A stretch of DNA of 64,000 nt from Pseudisothecium myosuroides (Eukaryota; Streptophyta; Bryopsida; Hypnales; Lembophyllaceae). This document shows, in pieces, positions 11,087 to 22,602 of the stretch. Position 1 is the stretch's first letter. Every line of letters begins with the position of its first letter. The position numbers were made by a program, and so were the translations under genes. Under the pieces are notes generated by a model. That model did no database searches, was not told the origin of the DNA, and saw nothing but the letters and a program-made list of their open reading frames with translations. The stretch covers positions 1,240,001 to 1,304,000 of the forward strand of contig OX637289.1 of assembly GCA_951799445.1 (NCBI GenBank), read 5' to 3'.

Positions 11087-11828
11087 GGGTCGTTGCAAGA
11101 ATGACTGGCTAATTTTGTTCCACTTTGGCTGTTTTCGGCTAGTACTCCTAGTACTATGAGCTTTTTGCATATGAATTTTTTTAAATAAAATAAAATAAGG
11201 ATAATTAGTATAACACTAGAAATAGCATATCACCAAAATTTCAGACCTAAGAAAAATCAAGGTAAAAAGTTATTCACAAAAACGTGTGAGCTGAAATTTT
11301 GAAGAAAATACATAGTTTGATGTTTTAATTTGTACAAAATAGGAAAAAAAAATTTCAAGGAAACTAAAAATTTTCCATTTGAAAAGACTTTATTTTGAAG
11401 ATATTTCACCAAAAAAATTATCTTGAAACCATCTTCAACATTTAGAATTGCGCGCGCAAGGGAGCCTTCTTTGCATGGACGTAGAGGACACAAAATATAA
11501 TATTTTTTGATGCCCCTTGGTAGGAACATGACTTCCTACTATGGGAATAGACCATAGAAATTTCATCTCCAAATCATTAAATTTGGGGACTCCATAGTAC
11601 TAAAAACCCTTAAAACTCAAAACGTGACATAATAGGGGAAATGATTTTTAAATATAAAATGATTTTTGGAAATTTCTGAAAAATATGAGATATGATTAAA
11701 CTGAAGAGAGGTATCTTCAATAAAAATTTCAAGTTCATGCGAGTCATGCTGCAACAGTTATAGCAAAAGGAAGCTTCCGCACTTGCTTTGTGACAATGTT
11801 TCAGTACCGGTCTTTCTTGCAATGACCC
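11087..11828 (+). mobile_element. GGGTC-TIR DNA element, copy 1 (742 bp)
   Basis: Termini GGGTCGTTGCAAGAATGAC and, inward from the other end, GGGTCATTGCAAGAAAGAC. It is flanked by CTCA on both sides (11083-11086 and 11829-11832), a 4-bp target duplication. Copies of nearly equal length are at 57472-58210 (opposite orientation) and 40687-43797 (same orientation, interrupted by an LTR). No transposase is encoded. The superfamily is not clear. Confidence 0.88.
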
Positions 11829-11937
11829 CTCAGTCAATGCGTCCTTTGTTTCTAGATTGCGATTAGAGTAAACTTTTTCATTGAATTAATGGTTCTTGAT
11901 CGAGATTAGGGTTCGGGTTATAAGCTTAATTAGCGCC

Positions 11938-12150
11938 ATGAGCGTGATGAATCTGAGTAGTAGAAAGCCCATGCGGATTCGCCTCCTTTTTGAGGAGCCA
12001 GGGATGTTAACCAAGGCGCAGGTGGATCAAGGACTGGCCAAGTCGTGGTTCCTTGTTTATAAGGATGCGTGGAGAATTGGCGAGCTTGCCTTGCAGATTG
12101 AGCGTGAATATCGTCTAGGAGGCTCCTGTCTGCAAGGTTTGGTGCTTGAG
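11938..12150 (+). pseudogene. Coilin-like N-terminal exon (first exon only)
   Basis: The 71 codons run from ATG to a GTGAGA donor in phase 0. The reading resembles the N-terminal self-association domain of plant coilin, the Cajal-body scaffold: MRIRLLFEEPGMLTKAQ, then GLAKSWFLV, a helix-like IGELALQIEREYRL, and SCLQGLVLE at the donor. In plant coilin this is followed by a DGF-L-P-P segment. Here the segment after a plausible acceptor (12183-12184) gives DGLVEEF only in a frame that the splice does not keep. No later coilin exons were found. It is most likely a truncated gene copy; the identification rests on recalled family features and has not been searched. Confidence 0.55.
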
Positions 12151-12830
12151 GTGAGACACTATTCTTTTTTTGTCTTGATTTCAGATGGCCTCGTCGAGGA
12201 ATTTATGGTTTAAAAGTAACAACATTTCATGCGTCGAGCACTATTAAAATGTTCAAATTTTTATATGTTGTTGTTAGTAAACCAAAGAAGATTCCAGTGC
12301 GTCGAAGAATGTTTAATTTGGACAGTATATGCAAAATTTTATCAGTATTTGAAGTTTCATTGGTAGATGACCTAGGCTCGTGTCCGCAAGGTTTAGTGCT
12401 TGAGATGAGCAACACTGTTCTTTTTTTGTCATGATTTTTCAGATGGCTTCATCGAGGAATTTATGGTTTTAAAGTAACAATATTTCATGCGTCGAGCACT
12501 GTTATAATGATCAAATATTTGTATGTTCCTCTTGTTAGCAAATCAAAGAAGATTCCAGTGCACCGAAGAATGTTTAATTTGGATGGTATATGCAAAATTT
12601 TATCAACATTTGAAGTTTCAGTGGTAGATGACCTAAAGTTTGCATGGATTTCAGATGTTTAGGTTCTCCTCATGTTAGATTTTTTATGCGGTTTGCAAGA
12701 GTTTAGGGTGCCGTGTTTTCGAACGTGGTTCAATTAGGTATCTTTGCAGAAGATTCCAATGTGCGTCAAAGAATGTTTAATTTGGATGGAATATGCAAAA
12801 TTTATCAATTGTTTGAAGTTTCAATTTATC
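12151..12830 (+). repeat. Partial tandem duplications of the coilin-like exon and its intron
   Basis: A block of about 256-261 bp recurs: GCAAGGTTTGGTGCTTGAG at 12132 returns at about 12387, and AAGAATGTTTAATTTGGA at about 12305 returns at about 12565 and 12770. The translated unit (FNLDSICKILSVFEVS, CPQGLVLEM) resembles the second half of the coilin-like exon. Copies decay towards the right, where the sequence merges into the satellite array. It reads as a locally amplified, dying exon. Confidence 0.6.
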
Positions 12831-12837
12831 AATTGTT

Positions 12838-14957
12838 TGCAAGTTGTAAACAATCTCTAGTTGGAGAATCCATGTGGAGATTATTTTTTTGCCCTTTCTT
12901 TGAAAGAGAAAAAAAATAGAACCAAAAACCATGAACTGTACTTAATGAAACTTCAATTGAAATGTCATGAAATTTAATGGCGAGTGGAGGAGTGAAAAAA
13001 ATGTGCAAGTTGTAAATAATCTCCAATTGGAGAATCCATGTGGAGATTAATTTTTTGCACTTTTTTTGAAAGAGAAATAAAATAGAACCAAAAACCATGA
13101 ACTGTACTTAGTAGAACTTCAATCGTAATGTCATGAAATTTAATGGCGAGTGGAGGAGTGAAAAAAAAAGTGCAAATTGTAAATAATCTCCACTTGGAGA
13201 ATCCATGTGGAGATTAATTTTTTGCACTTTTTTTGAAAGAGAAAAAAAATAGAACCAAAAACCATGAACTGTACTTAGTAGAACTTCAATCGTAATGTCA
13301 TGAAATTTAATGGCGAGTGGAGGAGTGAAAAAAAAGTGCAAATTGTAAATAATCTCCACTTGGAGAATCCATGTGGAGATTACTTTTTTGCCCGTTTCTT
13401 GAAAGAGAAAAAAAATAGAACCAAAAACCATGAACTGTACTTAGTAAAACTTCAATCGTAATGTCATGAAATTTAATGGCGAGTGGAGGAGTGAAAAAAA
13501 TTTGCAAGTTGTAAATAATCTCTAGTTGGGGAATCCATGTGGAGATTATTTTTTTGCCCTTTTCTTGAAAGAGAAAAAAGTGGAACCAAAAACCATGAAC
13601 TGTATCTAGTGGAATTTTGATCGAAATGTCATGAAATTTAATGACGAGTAAAGGAGTGAAAAAAATATGCAAGTTGTAAAAAATCTCCAATTAAAGAATC
13701 CGTATGGAGATTATTTTTTTGCCCTTTTTTTGAAAGAGAAAAAAATTATAACCAAAAACCATGAACTATACTTAGTGGAACTTCAATCGAAATGTCATGA
13801 AATTTAATGGTGAGTGGAGGAGTTAAAAAAATGTGCAAGTTGTAAATAATTTCCACTTGGAGAATCCATGTGGAGATTAATTTTTTGCCCTTTTTTTGAA
13901 AGAGAAATAAAATAGAACCAAAAAGCATGAACTGTGCTTAGTAGAACTTTAAGCATAATGTCATGAAATTTAATGGCGAGTGTAGGAGTGAAAAAAATGT
14001 GCAAGTTGTAAATAATCTCCAATTAAAGAATCCATGTGGAGATTATTTTTTTGCCCTTTTCTTGAAAGAGAAAAAATTAGAACCAAAAACCATGAACTAT
14101 ACTTAGTGGAATTTCAATCAAAATGTCATGAAATTTAATAGCGAGTGGAGGAGTGAAAAAAATGTGCAAGTTGTAAATAATCTCCAATTAAAGAATCGAT
14201 GTGGAGATTACTTTTTTGCCCTTTTCTTGAAAGAGAAAAAATTAGAACCAAAAACCATGAACGATACTTAGTGGAACTTCAATCAAAATGTCATGAAATT
14301 TAATGGCGAGTGGAGGAGTGAAAAAAATGTGCAAGTTGTAAATAATCTCCAATTGGAGAATCCATGTGGAGATAAGTTTTTGCCCTTTTCTTGGAAGAGA
14401 AAAAAAATAGAACCAAAAACTTTAAACTGGACTTAGTGAAACTTCAATTGAAATGTCATGAAATTTAATGGCAAGTGGAGGAGTGAGAAAAAAGTGCAAG
14501 TTGTAAATAATCTCCACTTGGAGAATCCATGTGGAGATTAATTTTTTGCACTTTTTTTGAAAGAGAAAAAAAATAGAACCAAAACCATGAACTGTACTTA
14601 GTGAAACTTCAATCGAAATGTCATGAAATTTAATGGCGAGTGGAGGAGTGAAAAAAAAGTGCAAATTGTAAATAATCTCCACTTGGAGAATCCATGTGGA
14701 GATTAATTTTTTGCACTTTTTTTGAAAGGGAAATAAAATAGAACCAAAAACCATGAACTGTACTTAGTAGAACTTCAATCGTAATGTCATGAAATTTAAT
14801 GGCGAGTGGAGGAGTGAAAAAAAGTGCAAGTTGTAAATAATCTCTACTTCTAAAATCCATGTGGAGATTATTTTTTTACCCCTTTCTTGAAAGAGAAAAA
14901 AATAGAACCAAAAACCATGAACTGTACTTAGTGGAACTTCAATTGAAATGTCATGAA
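12838..14957. repeat. Satellite array, about 13 units of 165-166 bp
   Basis: The landmark CCATGTGGAGATT lies near 12870, 13036, 13203, 13369, 13534, 13700, 13866, 14032, 14197, 14362, 14527, 14692 and 14857. Each unit carries AATCTCCAC and GTGGAGATT as arms of a short hairpin, then AACCAAAAACCATGAACTGT and ATGTCATGAAATTTAATGGC. Units differ by a few per cent and in A-run length. Minus-strand open frames repeated through the array are products of the repeat, not genes. Confidence 0.92.
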
Positions 14958-15004
14958 GTTAGGGTGACGACGCATGTGTTAGGGTGTACATGGCGACTCG
15001 GCAA

Positions 15005-15165
15005 CATTAGAGAAAATATGGGCCCTTCGGAGGGCTGCTCCACAACCCTCCAAGGGACCCTGAAGTTTACTTTTTTTTTGCAAAAAAATTGATTTTTCCC
15101 CTATTTCCGCGCAGCAGAAACTACAGCAACAGTGGCACAGGAACCGAAAACTGCGAGTAAAAAAA

Positions 15166-15205
<40 letters not shown>

Positions 15206-15395
15206 TACTTTTTTTGAATCTTGAAAAAATTATTAAAAAATTAAAAATAAATTAAAAATAAAAAAATAAAATAAAAAAAATCGCGAAAGCTGACTGCTGC
15301 GGGGAGCAGTCAGCTTGGTGTGACAGACCAAGCTTTTAATAGCTTGGTTTGTCACATTCTAGCAGCCCTCTAGAGGGTTCAGTTTTTCTCTAATG
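15005..15395. mobile_element. CATTAGAG-TIR element (391 bp)
   Basis: Termini CATTAGAGAAAA and TTTTCTCTAATG. The empty site is known from the Hikeshi exon 1 (GGCAACCAGCTC), so the limits are good to one or two bases; the duplication is at most 1-2 bp. Inside are an inverted segment around GCTTGGTGTGACAGACCAAGC, an A-run and a (TA)n run. It shares terminal bases with the 25934, 29398 and 16114 elements but has different internal sequence. Confidence 0.75.
15159..15207. repeat. Poly-A and (TA)n microsatellite
   Basis: About 24 A residues followed by about 12 TA units, inside the CATTAGAG element. It is a simple-sequence run, not a retrogene tail, since no transcript precedes it. Confidence 0.9.
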
Positions 15396-16113
15396 ACCAG
15401 CTCAAAATTTTGTACAGAGAGCTTCAGGTCAGTTCAGTGATTCTGGACTCAAGGGCAACTCAATTTCTTGTCACATTCAATTTGAATTTCTTGTGTTAGA
15501 CTCAGAATGTTGATTGACGTGGGACATTTGGAAGCTTCTAACTTAGGGCTGATTCTAGAAGTCTCACTTTGTAGCAGAGAATTAGACAAAGAAGTCCAAA
15601 TTCTGCCTCATTCTTTTTAGTTGTTTTGAGTAGGTCGTGTCGTTGCTTTCATTTGTCCAATTTATTTTCTGACAAAACAAAATTTTTTTGCCCATTTCTC
15701 TCCTGTTGGAGAACACATGTATTTTATGTAAAATTTTGCTGAAAATATCCTTAAAGGTCATTACTTAAAATCATGTGTATAGGACTATACTTAAAAACTC
15801 ACTTAAAACACCCCTTTCTCTTGTAGTGAGTGGACTTTTCAAGCCATTGAGAGAATCAAGAAGAAAGCATTATTTATTGCAAGATCCAATTATTGGCCTT
15901 CATTTACTCAAATCACTTTAGAAGTTGCAAGTTGCAGGATTTTTTTGGAAAATTCATAAGTAATTAAAAAATGATTAAAAAAATATGAAATTTCCACATC
16001 CATTTTTCTTTTTCTAAAAAATATACCAAAAATTATTTTTATTCATAGAAACCTATAAAAAAGGTGGACCAACCCTTAGTCGCTTTTAGAGCATACTACC
16101 TAATTGTAACATG

Positions 16114-16416
16114 CATTTGAGGATTTTTGGGCCTTTAAAAGACTGCAAGTTTTCGGACTGTGGGAACTCTCGGAACACTGCCAAATCATCAATTTGACGT
16201 GGCCAAGAGACTACCACGTCAGAATTTAATAATTAATTTTTTTAAATATTTTTTTTTAATTCAATATTTTTTAATATTTTTTAAATATTTCAATAAAAAA
16301 AAAATATATATATATATTTTTATTAATTTATTTTTATTATTTTTTTGTAGGAGCTGGTTCCTAGCAACGGGAACAGCCCTGAAACAGTCTTCCGAAGGCT
16401 CAAATCTCTTCTAATG
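16114..16416 (+). mobile_element. CATTAGAGG-family MITE, copy A (303 bp)
   Basis: Begins CATTTGAGGATTTTTGGGCC and ends in CTTCTAATG. It shares GACTGCAAGTT, GGACTGTGGGAACTCT, CCAAATCATCA and the TTTGACGTGGCC...CCACGTCAG pair with the copies at 25934-26221 and 29398-29695. The centre is AT-rich and variable. Flanks give no clear duplication. Confidence 0.8.
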
Positions 16417-16480
16417 ATAGAGTTTGTTGAGCAGCTAGTTAACAATATGGAGAGACCAATTTGCCTTTGTTGCTCCAAAC

Positions 16481-16770
16481 CAAGGCTTTTTTTTCGTTTT
16501 TTTATGAAGTGCCAAAGTAGCGATGTAAAATGTTATTGTGGTGCTCCAAATTTCAACATTCATCCACATATTGGATAGAAAATATCACATTAGCATATAT
16601 CACATATCTGTAATTATGTTTTCATCCACAATTTGGTGGTTTCATCAAAGATATTTTTTTAATTTTAAGTTTTTTGGCAAAAAATTTCATGGATTGTCAT
16701 CATTTTTTAGCCAAATTAATTTTTTTTTTGTGCAATCTGGCACTATAAAGCCAAAAAAAAGCCCTAAGTA
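16481..16770. mobile_element. Mutator-like MITE, copy A (290 bp)
   Basis: Flanked by CTCCAAAC on both sides (16473-16480 and 16771-16778), an 8-bp or imperfect 9-bp target duplication. The ends resemble GGGCTTTTTTT in inverted orientation. Internal sequence (TGAAGTGCCAAAGT, CATCCACATATTGGATAGAA, CAATCTGGCAC) matches the element at 30143-30426. A duplication of this length fits the Mutator superfamily. There is no coding capacity. Confidence 0.75.
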
Positions 16771-17149
16771 CTCCAAACTACTCCGGTTGATTTTATACCA
16801 AGTGTACTTTTTATTTTCTAGAAGTCTAGTCTTCTGGCTAAACATTTATTTATTTTTGAAACATACAGCCTCCGATGGTTGCAGTTGAACTGACGTGACA
16901 CAACCAAGGCAACCTGGTGCTAAAACTCGAGAATTACACACCTTGGGTGACATTAATTGCTTGATGGAAGGCTGACCTTGCTTGAGCTTTCCTTTATCTT
17001 TGGAATTAATTCTTTGGATGAGTTGCTTGTGCCTGTCTTTCATGATGGTGGACAAGCTATGGAATGCTTGTTGACGTCAGATTTTTATTTATGTTGGTTT
17101 TATCTTCTTGCTTCTTCCCATGTTGCTAATTGAGTATTAACCCTTGAAG

Positions 17150-17360
17150 GATGCCGTGACCATTTTTTGGTTGATGATTGTTAGAGAATCTTTTTATGTA
17201 GGATAAAAGTGCAATTATTCATCCTTGGAATTTTGTATGAAAAGATGAGGTCTTGTACAGTAGTATGACTTCCAATGAGCACTTTTGGATTTTTTTTAAA
17301 CCAGTGATTCACCCGGTAGCAAAATGGATGATTGATTTTCATGGTCACCAACCCATCCTT
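17150..17360 (+). repeat. Dispersed repeat, also at 56975-57150
   Basis: The stretch containing GTAGGATAAAAGTGCAA, CCTTGGAATTTTGT, AGGTCTT and TATGACTTCCA is repeated with about 80% similarity (by eye) near 57000. No ends or coding content could be defined. Confidence 0.5.
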
Positions 17361-17545
17361 TAAAGGTTAAGGTAGTAAGATGGTAACATGCAACAAATTT
17401 CTTGCCAATAGTTACAAATTAAGTACTGTATCATGTAAGGAAAACCCATGATTGACTCTTTCCAATAACCAAGATTTGAACTACTGAGATAGTGGCCACA
17501 ATCAACGTCTTGGATGATGGTGATAGAGTTATTAGTAACTACTAT

Positions 17546-18040
17546 CGTAGTGTGACATGGGTTTCGTCTTTGCAATGACGAAATAATTAATTTTTTTAGC
17601 CAAAGTGTTTCGTTCACACTAATATGAATTAATGATGATTTCATTTTTGTAGTCTTGTAATTATTTCTCAGTTCGTCATTTCTTCATTATGATCGAAATG
17701 TCTTGTCCTTTCAAGCAAATGATGCATGCACAAGTGGGCTTTGAAACTGTTCAAGGTATTATAGTGGTTCATTTATTTGTTAATGGTATTGTTAACAATT
17801 CAAGGTATTAAATATATATAGAATGTATAGTGAAATATGCAATGTATATGGACTCTTGACATTTTGAGCATGTTGGCCACAAATTCAAAACCCTTCCAAC
17901 ACTCACAATTTATTAGTAAAGTTTTTGTCAAAGCTCTTACTTATTTTCCACAAATTTTGTTATTTGTCTCTTAACATTTTATAGATATTCATTTTTGACA
18001 TTAATGAATTAATAAAAAACGAAACCCATGTCACACTACG
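17546..18040. mobile_element. TIR element bounded by CGTAGTGTGACATGGGTTTC
   Basis: Two perfect inverted 22-bp ends, CGTAGTGTGACATGGGTTTC plus GT, lie 450 bp apart. The interior is AT-rich and non-coding. No convincing target duplication is visible. It is probably a non-autonomous DNA transposon. Confidence 0.55.
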
Positions 18041-20048
18041 GTACAAGAAGTTCCACTTTTTTAGTGTAAATTCATCACAAGAAGTGACTATTTTATTCCT
18101 TCATGTTGTGTCTATGTTAGAAAATATTGTAGCCATGTTAGAAAATATTATGACTACTTTAGGTGGTAAGATGACCATTATAGCTACACTTTTTGCTGAT
18201 TTTGGGGTAGTCTAGAGACTCTTTTGGGCCAATTGGACAACACACTTCAAAAATTCATAAAAAATTCATACTTTGTCAAAAAAAAATGAAATTTCAATTG
18301 CTCTCCCCATTTCTCACATTTGTCTTCATATGGAATTTTTTCAACAATGCCAACAGGGCAAACCAGTCATTCTGCATGTCACAAGCCAGTTTACCTTGGT
18401 CAGTTTTGGCAGTTTCATGTGAACTTTCATAATTGTGGAAATAGGCCTCTATGGAATGGTTAGGTTCGCTTGCTGCAATGGTGTTCACTAGGGGAGAGGA
18501 ATGGTAAAGCTCAAACTTCGTTTGCAATCGTGTGTCTTGGTCATTGTTTAGAGCTACCATAAGTAAGACAACTTAGTTCTACTTTGGAGTCTCGCAGGTC
18601 TGGTGCATTCAAGCTTGTATTGAAACGCAGGCGACATGAAGCAGAGGGTTGCAAATAAGCAAATCGTGGTGTGGATTACAAATCTGAATTCTTCTGCAAC
18701 TTAACTTAGATCCACTCCACTTCTGGTCTTCTACAATAAGATTAAAGGTATGTTCGCACTTGGTGTTAGAGGTGTTGCTTGGAATGTGAATCTGGTGTAG
18801 AAGTACGTCTAAATTCATTCCTAAGACCCTTAGTTACAACACTGTGCAACATACCTTTATCCATTTAAAGGGGCAATAGATCATTACATGCTATGTTGCA
18901 AATTATTTTTTATCACATTTCCTTGAGAATGGTAAGGTAGGAGGTCCATAAATGGACCATCTAAGGCCTTGCACTGAATTTGGAGGAAGCTAAACATCTT
19001 GAAAAAAAATTCAATAAATTTTCCTTGAAAGACAAGTGGAATTGACATCTAACCCAAGTCGTTTCATATTTTTTGGACCTTTGTGGAATTAGTTACAAAT
19101 TTTCGAAGTTGGAAAAAAGTGGTCATTTGTGGTCATCAAAAGTGACCACCTTCTGAAATGTGCATAGTTGGTACATTGAAGAAAGCAAAATGTACCTCTG
19201 AGTCACGTTTGCTTTTATTGCCTGGTTGGAGTTTGAGCCTCCTACCTTAGTGGGATCCAAAATGAACAAGCCCTTAAATTTTACTACGTATCAACTTCCA
19301 AAAAGTTGTAGTTCTTTCTCTATTTCTCTTATTAATGACCACCATGTCCCACATTGCCACCATTGCTTTGTGCACAAAGGGGAATACAGTTGTGCGGATG
19401 TGCAATGCAAAAGGTGCCCCTATTTGAGGCAATGAGGAGACTTTGCAATACGAAGGCCAATCACAACCCCTGCACACCTACATGCACAGTCATGGCACAA
19501 CATGCTTGGAATATAAAAAGCTCCTCATTGTTCAAAACTCCACTATCTTCCAGCTCTCAAAGATCCCAATACAATTTTACTTCAAAATGGCGAGTTTAGC
19601 AGTGAAAAGCTTACTACTCGATGTCTGCAATTTGTGGAGGCGAAATTCACTCTGAGTGTCATGATAACAAATGAAGCTAAAGGGTGGAAGTATCTTTAGT
19701 TAGCATGACTACTGAACCTGAAGTAGATCACACTTTTCTTCCAACAAAGCTAGCGTGTACTGGGTAACCAGCTTGAACAGTCTAACCTTACTCTCTTTTC
19801 ACGGACAAGAGAAACAATGGAACTCTAGCCCTGGCATCTTGCAGCCCCACTTCACATAAATGCCCTCACAACTCAAAGGCTACGAGCTATGCACTTTTTC
19901 TAAGTGGAAGCTCCTTCAGTCAGTCCGTGAGTTCCAACCCCCCTTCATTCAAGTATCCACAGTTGAGGCTAATTGATTGAAGTTCTAAAGCTTGATTGAA
20001 GTTGCCAATGAGCCCTGGACTAGAATGAGCAATTCGTTTACTTGTCGA
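18041..20048. other. Gene-free stretch with dispersed repeats
   Basis: The segment 18985-19215 recurs inverted at 26755-26960 (shared GTAACTAATTCCA, GGTCCAAAAAATAT, TTAGATGTCAATTCCA in one strand). A GAATATAAAAAGC box at about 19508 could be a promoter of a lost element. The last part is the 3' flank of TRS31. The small open frames around 19226-19655 have no recognisable content. Confidence 0.4.
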
Positions 20049-22392
20049 TCAAGCACCAAGACGAGCATCTCGCTGCACGACCTGCAAATTGATTCCACAA
20101 TTGAATTCACATAAGAGGAAACCAAGAGTAAATGCAACTAACTATCAAACTCACGAGAACAAGAGGCTTTGACTAGAGAAATACTGACTAATACCGCCAG
20201 TAGTCTTCTCATCCAACAACATAACAAAAACTGGAAATACTAAGGTAGGTATCAGTTGAACCGAGAGAAAGGCATACCTCTTCAGCAAACTTAATCAATA
20301 TGGTTGTGCGGGGCCGTGCTTGACCCTCGACAGCAACAAAATGAGCTGTAACTCTTGCAGGAAAACCAGCTCCATCCAACACTCCCTGCACAGGACATAC
20401 ACAAGTTATCAGTATCTACACCAGAGAGATGCTCATCACGGCCGGATATAATACTTGACACGCAAGCACAGTACTTGTAAATATTGTCCTTCTATCCAAG
20501 GGAGATCCTGAGGCTACAGTATAGGGAGAATACAAAGGCATATTCCAAAGGGTGACAGCACGAGTTGGAGATGTTAATACCTTGACAATACCAGCCACGA
20601 AGGTGCCACAATTGAACCCCCCCATACCCTGTGGAACTGAAACAAACCTGATTCAACATGACAAATAGCAGGGTTACTCATTCTGGGACTATTCAAAACT
20701 ACAAATAATTTCTCCATAAATTCTGAAGGTTCTCGAAATGGCGTGCTCTATCACCTTCAACATACAACTATACGTTGAGCTAACGGTAACTCAAGTCACG
20801 ATAATCTGCTGCATGCAGAAAAATTTAAAACGGAAAAAGTGAGAAATACCCGGATCATGAAACAAGTTGATTCTTAATTCAATAATTGGACCCCACATGC
20901 TAGGCTCTCAATGGAAGGACGTACCTGTTGACGAGAAGCTCTTTCTCGCTGATCATGTACTCATCTTCGTGTTCCGTGCCTTTTTCTAAGGAGTCGGCGA
21001 CCTGGATGTCAGGATCAATCAACCTTAGTAAAGAAAAAAGATTGACTAAGCCAATATCCAACTTCATCTTCATCCCTGGTGCCTTACTGTAACAGAAAGG
21101 ACTGACCAGCCAGATAATAGAGTCGCAAAACCACATGAGGTAGCCAAGTGGAGAATCTCCAAGGGTTTTCATAGCCACATAGCTACATTACAATGCTCCT
21201 GTACTATTATGGGATACTGATTGAGATAAATACTGCGATAATCTAACGTTCGTGAGAATCACAGTACGCTAGGTCCACCAAAATTGAGAAACCTAAATCA
21301 GAAAGACCAAATCGGCAACCAAATCAGAAAGACCATGTTGAACACCTTTCCAAAGAGAGACTTCCAAACCGTGCTGTGGACGAATGAAAGGATGCCAAGA
21401 ACTCTTGTCTCTCTCCTGTTAGCCTGCAATCACAATTCATTTTTGCACTCAGACATCCAGATCAAAACATGTTCACCCTAAAACACCCTGAATCTAGTAG
21501 CTAGGCAACATGTAGACAATCAAATACAACTATGATTTGATCTTAACAATGAGAAATGGAAGCTGACGATCACCAATTCAACAACGTTCAGTATCTCATT
21601 ACAGCACATGCACACTATTCCGTCAAGTTAAAATTGCACTTTATCCGAGTTATCACGACCTAGGCTCAACTAGCAGGTAAACTGAAAAGCTGTGCCCCAA
21701 GTGAAATCAGCTTAACTCCAAGTAATACCTTCTCTCTATGGCATAGCAATTCAAGCATCCGAATGCCAACTGCATATCCAGCCTCTTCCAACCTAGTTCT
21801 CACAAGAGCAAAGAAATATATTGTCAATACTTATGGTTGAAAAAAAGTTAAAAATCCCGCGCGCACTGTCATCATCTTGGTATGAAACCGAATGCCATTT
21901 CACAAACCATACGATGCTGATCAAATATACCAACCCTAACTATTTTATCAAGCGCGGCGAATCCTCACCTGTGTTCCAAATCGGCGATATTCTCCACCTT
22001 TCCTTGGTTGTACTGCACCAGCTCTGAAAACAAAAATGCAAACGCACTGAGGCTCACCTGCACAAAAGACCATACCCATTGTCACCTAACGAAAATTCCT
22101 TTCTGCAACAATAAGCGCACACCCAAAAAATGGCTTGAAATTCGTATAAGTGGCATCCCAGACTCCGCTCCAGACACTAAAAATTTAAGTTAGGGTAACC
22201 CGCACTCCAGACGGAAAATCGCAAACAGCGCAAACAGTCCATTCTTCTTGATCTATTGAAACTAAACATGAGAACGTGATTTCCACCATGCTAACATTCT
22301 GCTTCTCATGTGCTGCTTACCTCGGCTTTGCCCTTCCCGAGCGGCCTGTCCACCACGTTGAGATTCTGCTTCGCCCTGCCGACCCCTATCAT
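20049..22392 (-). CDS. TRS31: TRAPP complex subunit TRS31 (TRAPPC5), eight exons
   Basis: Exons 22392-22321, 22057-21969, 21792-21729, 21423-21346, 21001-20925, 20647-20581, 20385-20278 and 20081-20049 all have GT-AG borders and join without frame error to 195 aa, which I recall as the length of the Arabidopsis protein. The N-terminus is MIGVGRAKQNLNVVDRPLGK. The Bet3/TRS31 fold follows with FLFSELVQYNQGKVENIADL, GYAVGIRMLELLCHREK, ETRVLGILSFVHSTVW, EKGTEHEDEYMISEKELLVN, MGGFNCGTFVAGIVK, VTAHFV and RPRTTILIKFAEE, ending in REAR-like RDARLGA. The protein is a core subunit of the TRAPP tethering complexes, which act as Ypt1/Rab1 exchange factors at the ER-Golgi and later Golgi steps. Nothing is truncated. 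Its nearest neighbours are repeats. Confidence 0.96.
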
Positions 22393-22549
22393 CGCTTCCC
22401 AGCTTCTTCCACCCCCTGTCAACTTAGAAATCGAACCGCAAATCGAACCACAAATCAACTAACCCTAATCGATTCCTCGAACAAGCAGTCGATCACAAGC
22501 TCCAGAAAGAGAGTGCTGGTTCGGCGCCGAGGTCCTCTCGTTTTGGGAC

Positions 22550-22602
22550 TCTCAAATGAGACCTGGTTTGAGACCTGGTTTGAGACCTGGGATTTATGGA
22601 AA
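22550..22602. repeat. Three tandem copies of GAGACCTGGTTT just upstream of TRS31
   Basis: GAGACCTGGTTT is repeated directly (the third copy ends GGATTT), about 160 bp upstream of the TRS31 start codon and so in its promoter or 5' UTR. No known factor site is evident. Confidence 0.7.

Larger units (their letters stand above)
14960..15690 (+). pseudogene. Copy of Hikeshi-gene exon 1 and intron 1, split by a MITE-like element
   Basis: Apart from a 391-bp insertion, this matches 7079-6750 in inverted orientation. It has the same GTGTAC-ATGGCGACTCGGCAA start, CCAGCTCAAAATTTTGTACA and the AGCTTCAG/GTCAGT donor, then the same intron. Similarity ends within GACAAAACA. The coding start is broken by the insertion at 15005-15395 and no exon 2 follows. 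Confidence 0.8.

Noticed and set aside
12829..14860. Series of similar minus-strand open frames of 60-127 codons, each rich in Phe, Leu and Ile
   Set aside because: They are the 165-bp satellite read in frame; the same text shifts frame between units and has no codon bias.
12838..14957. CRISPR-like array
   Set aside because: Units are contiguous, there are no unique spacers, and the sequence is plant nuclear DNA.
15135..15207. Poly-A run as the tail of a processed pseudogene or non-LTR element
   Set aside because: It is inside a TIR-bounded insertion and no transcript-like sequence precedes it.
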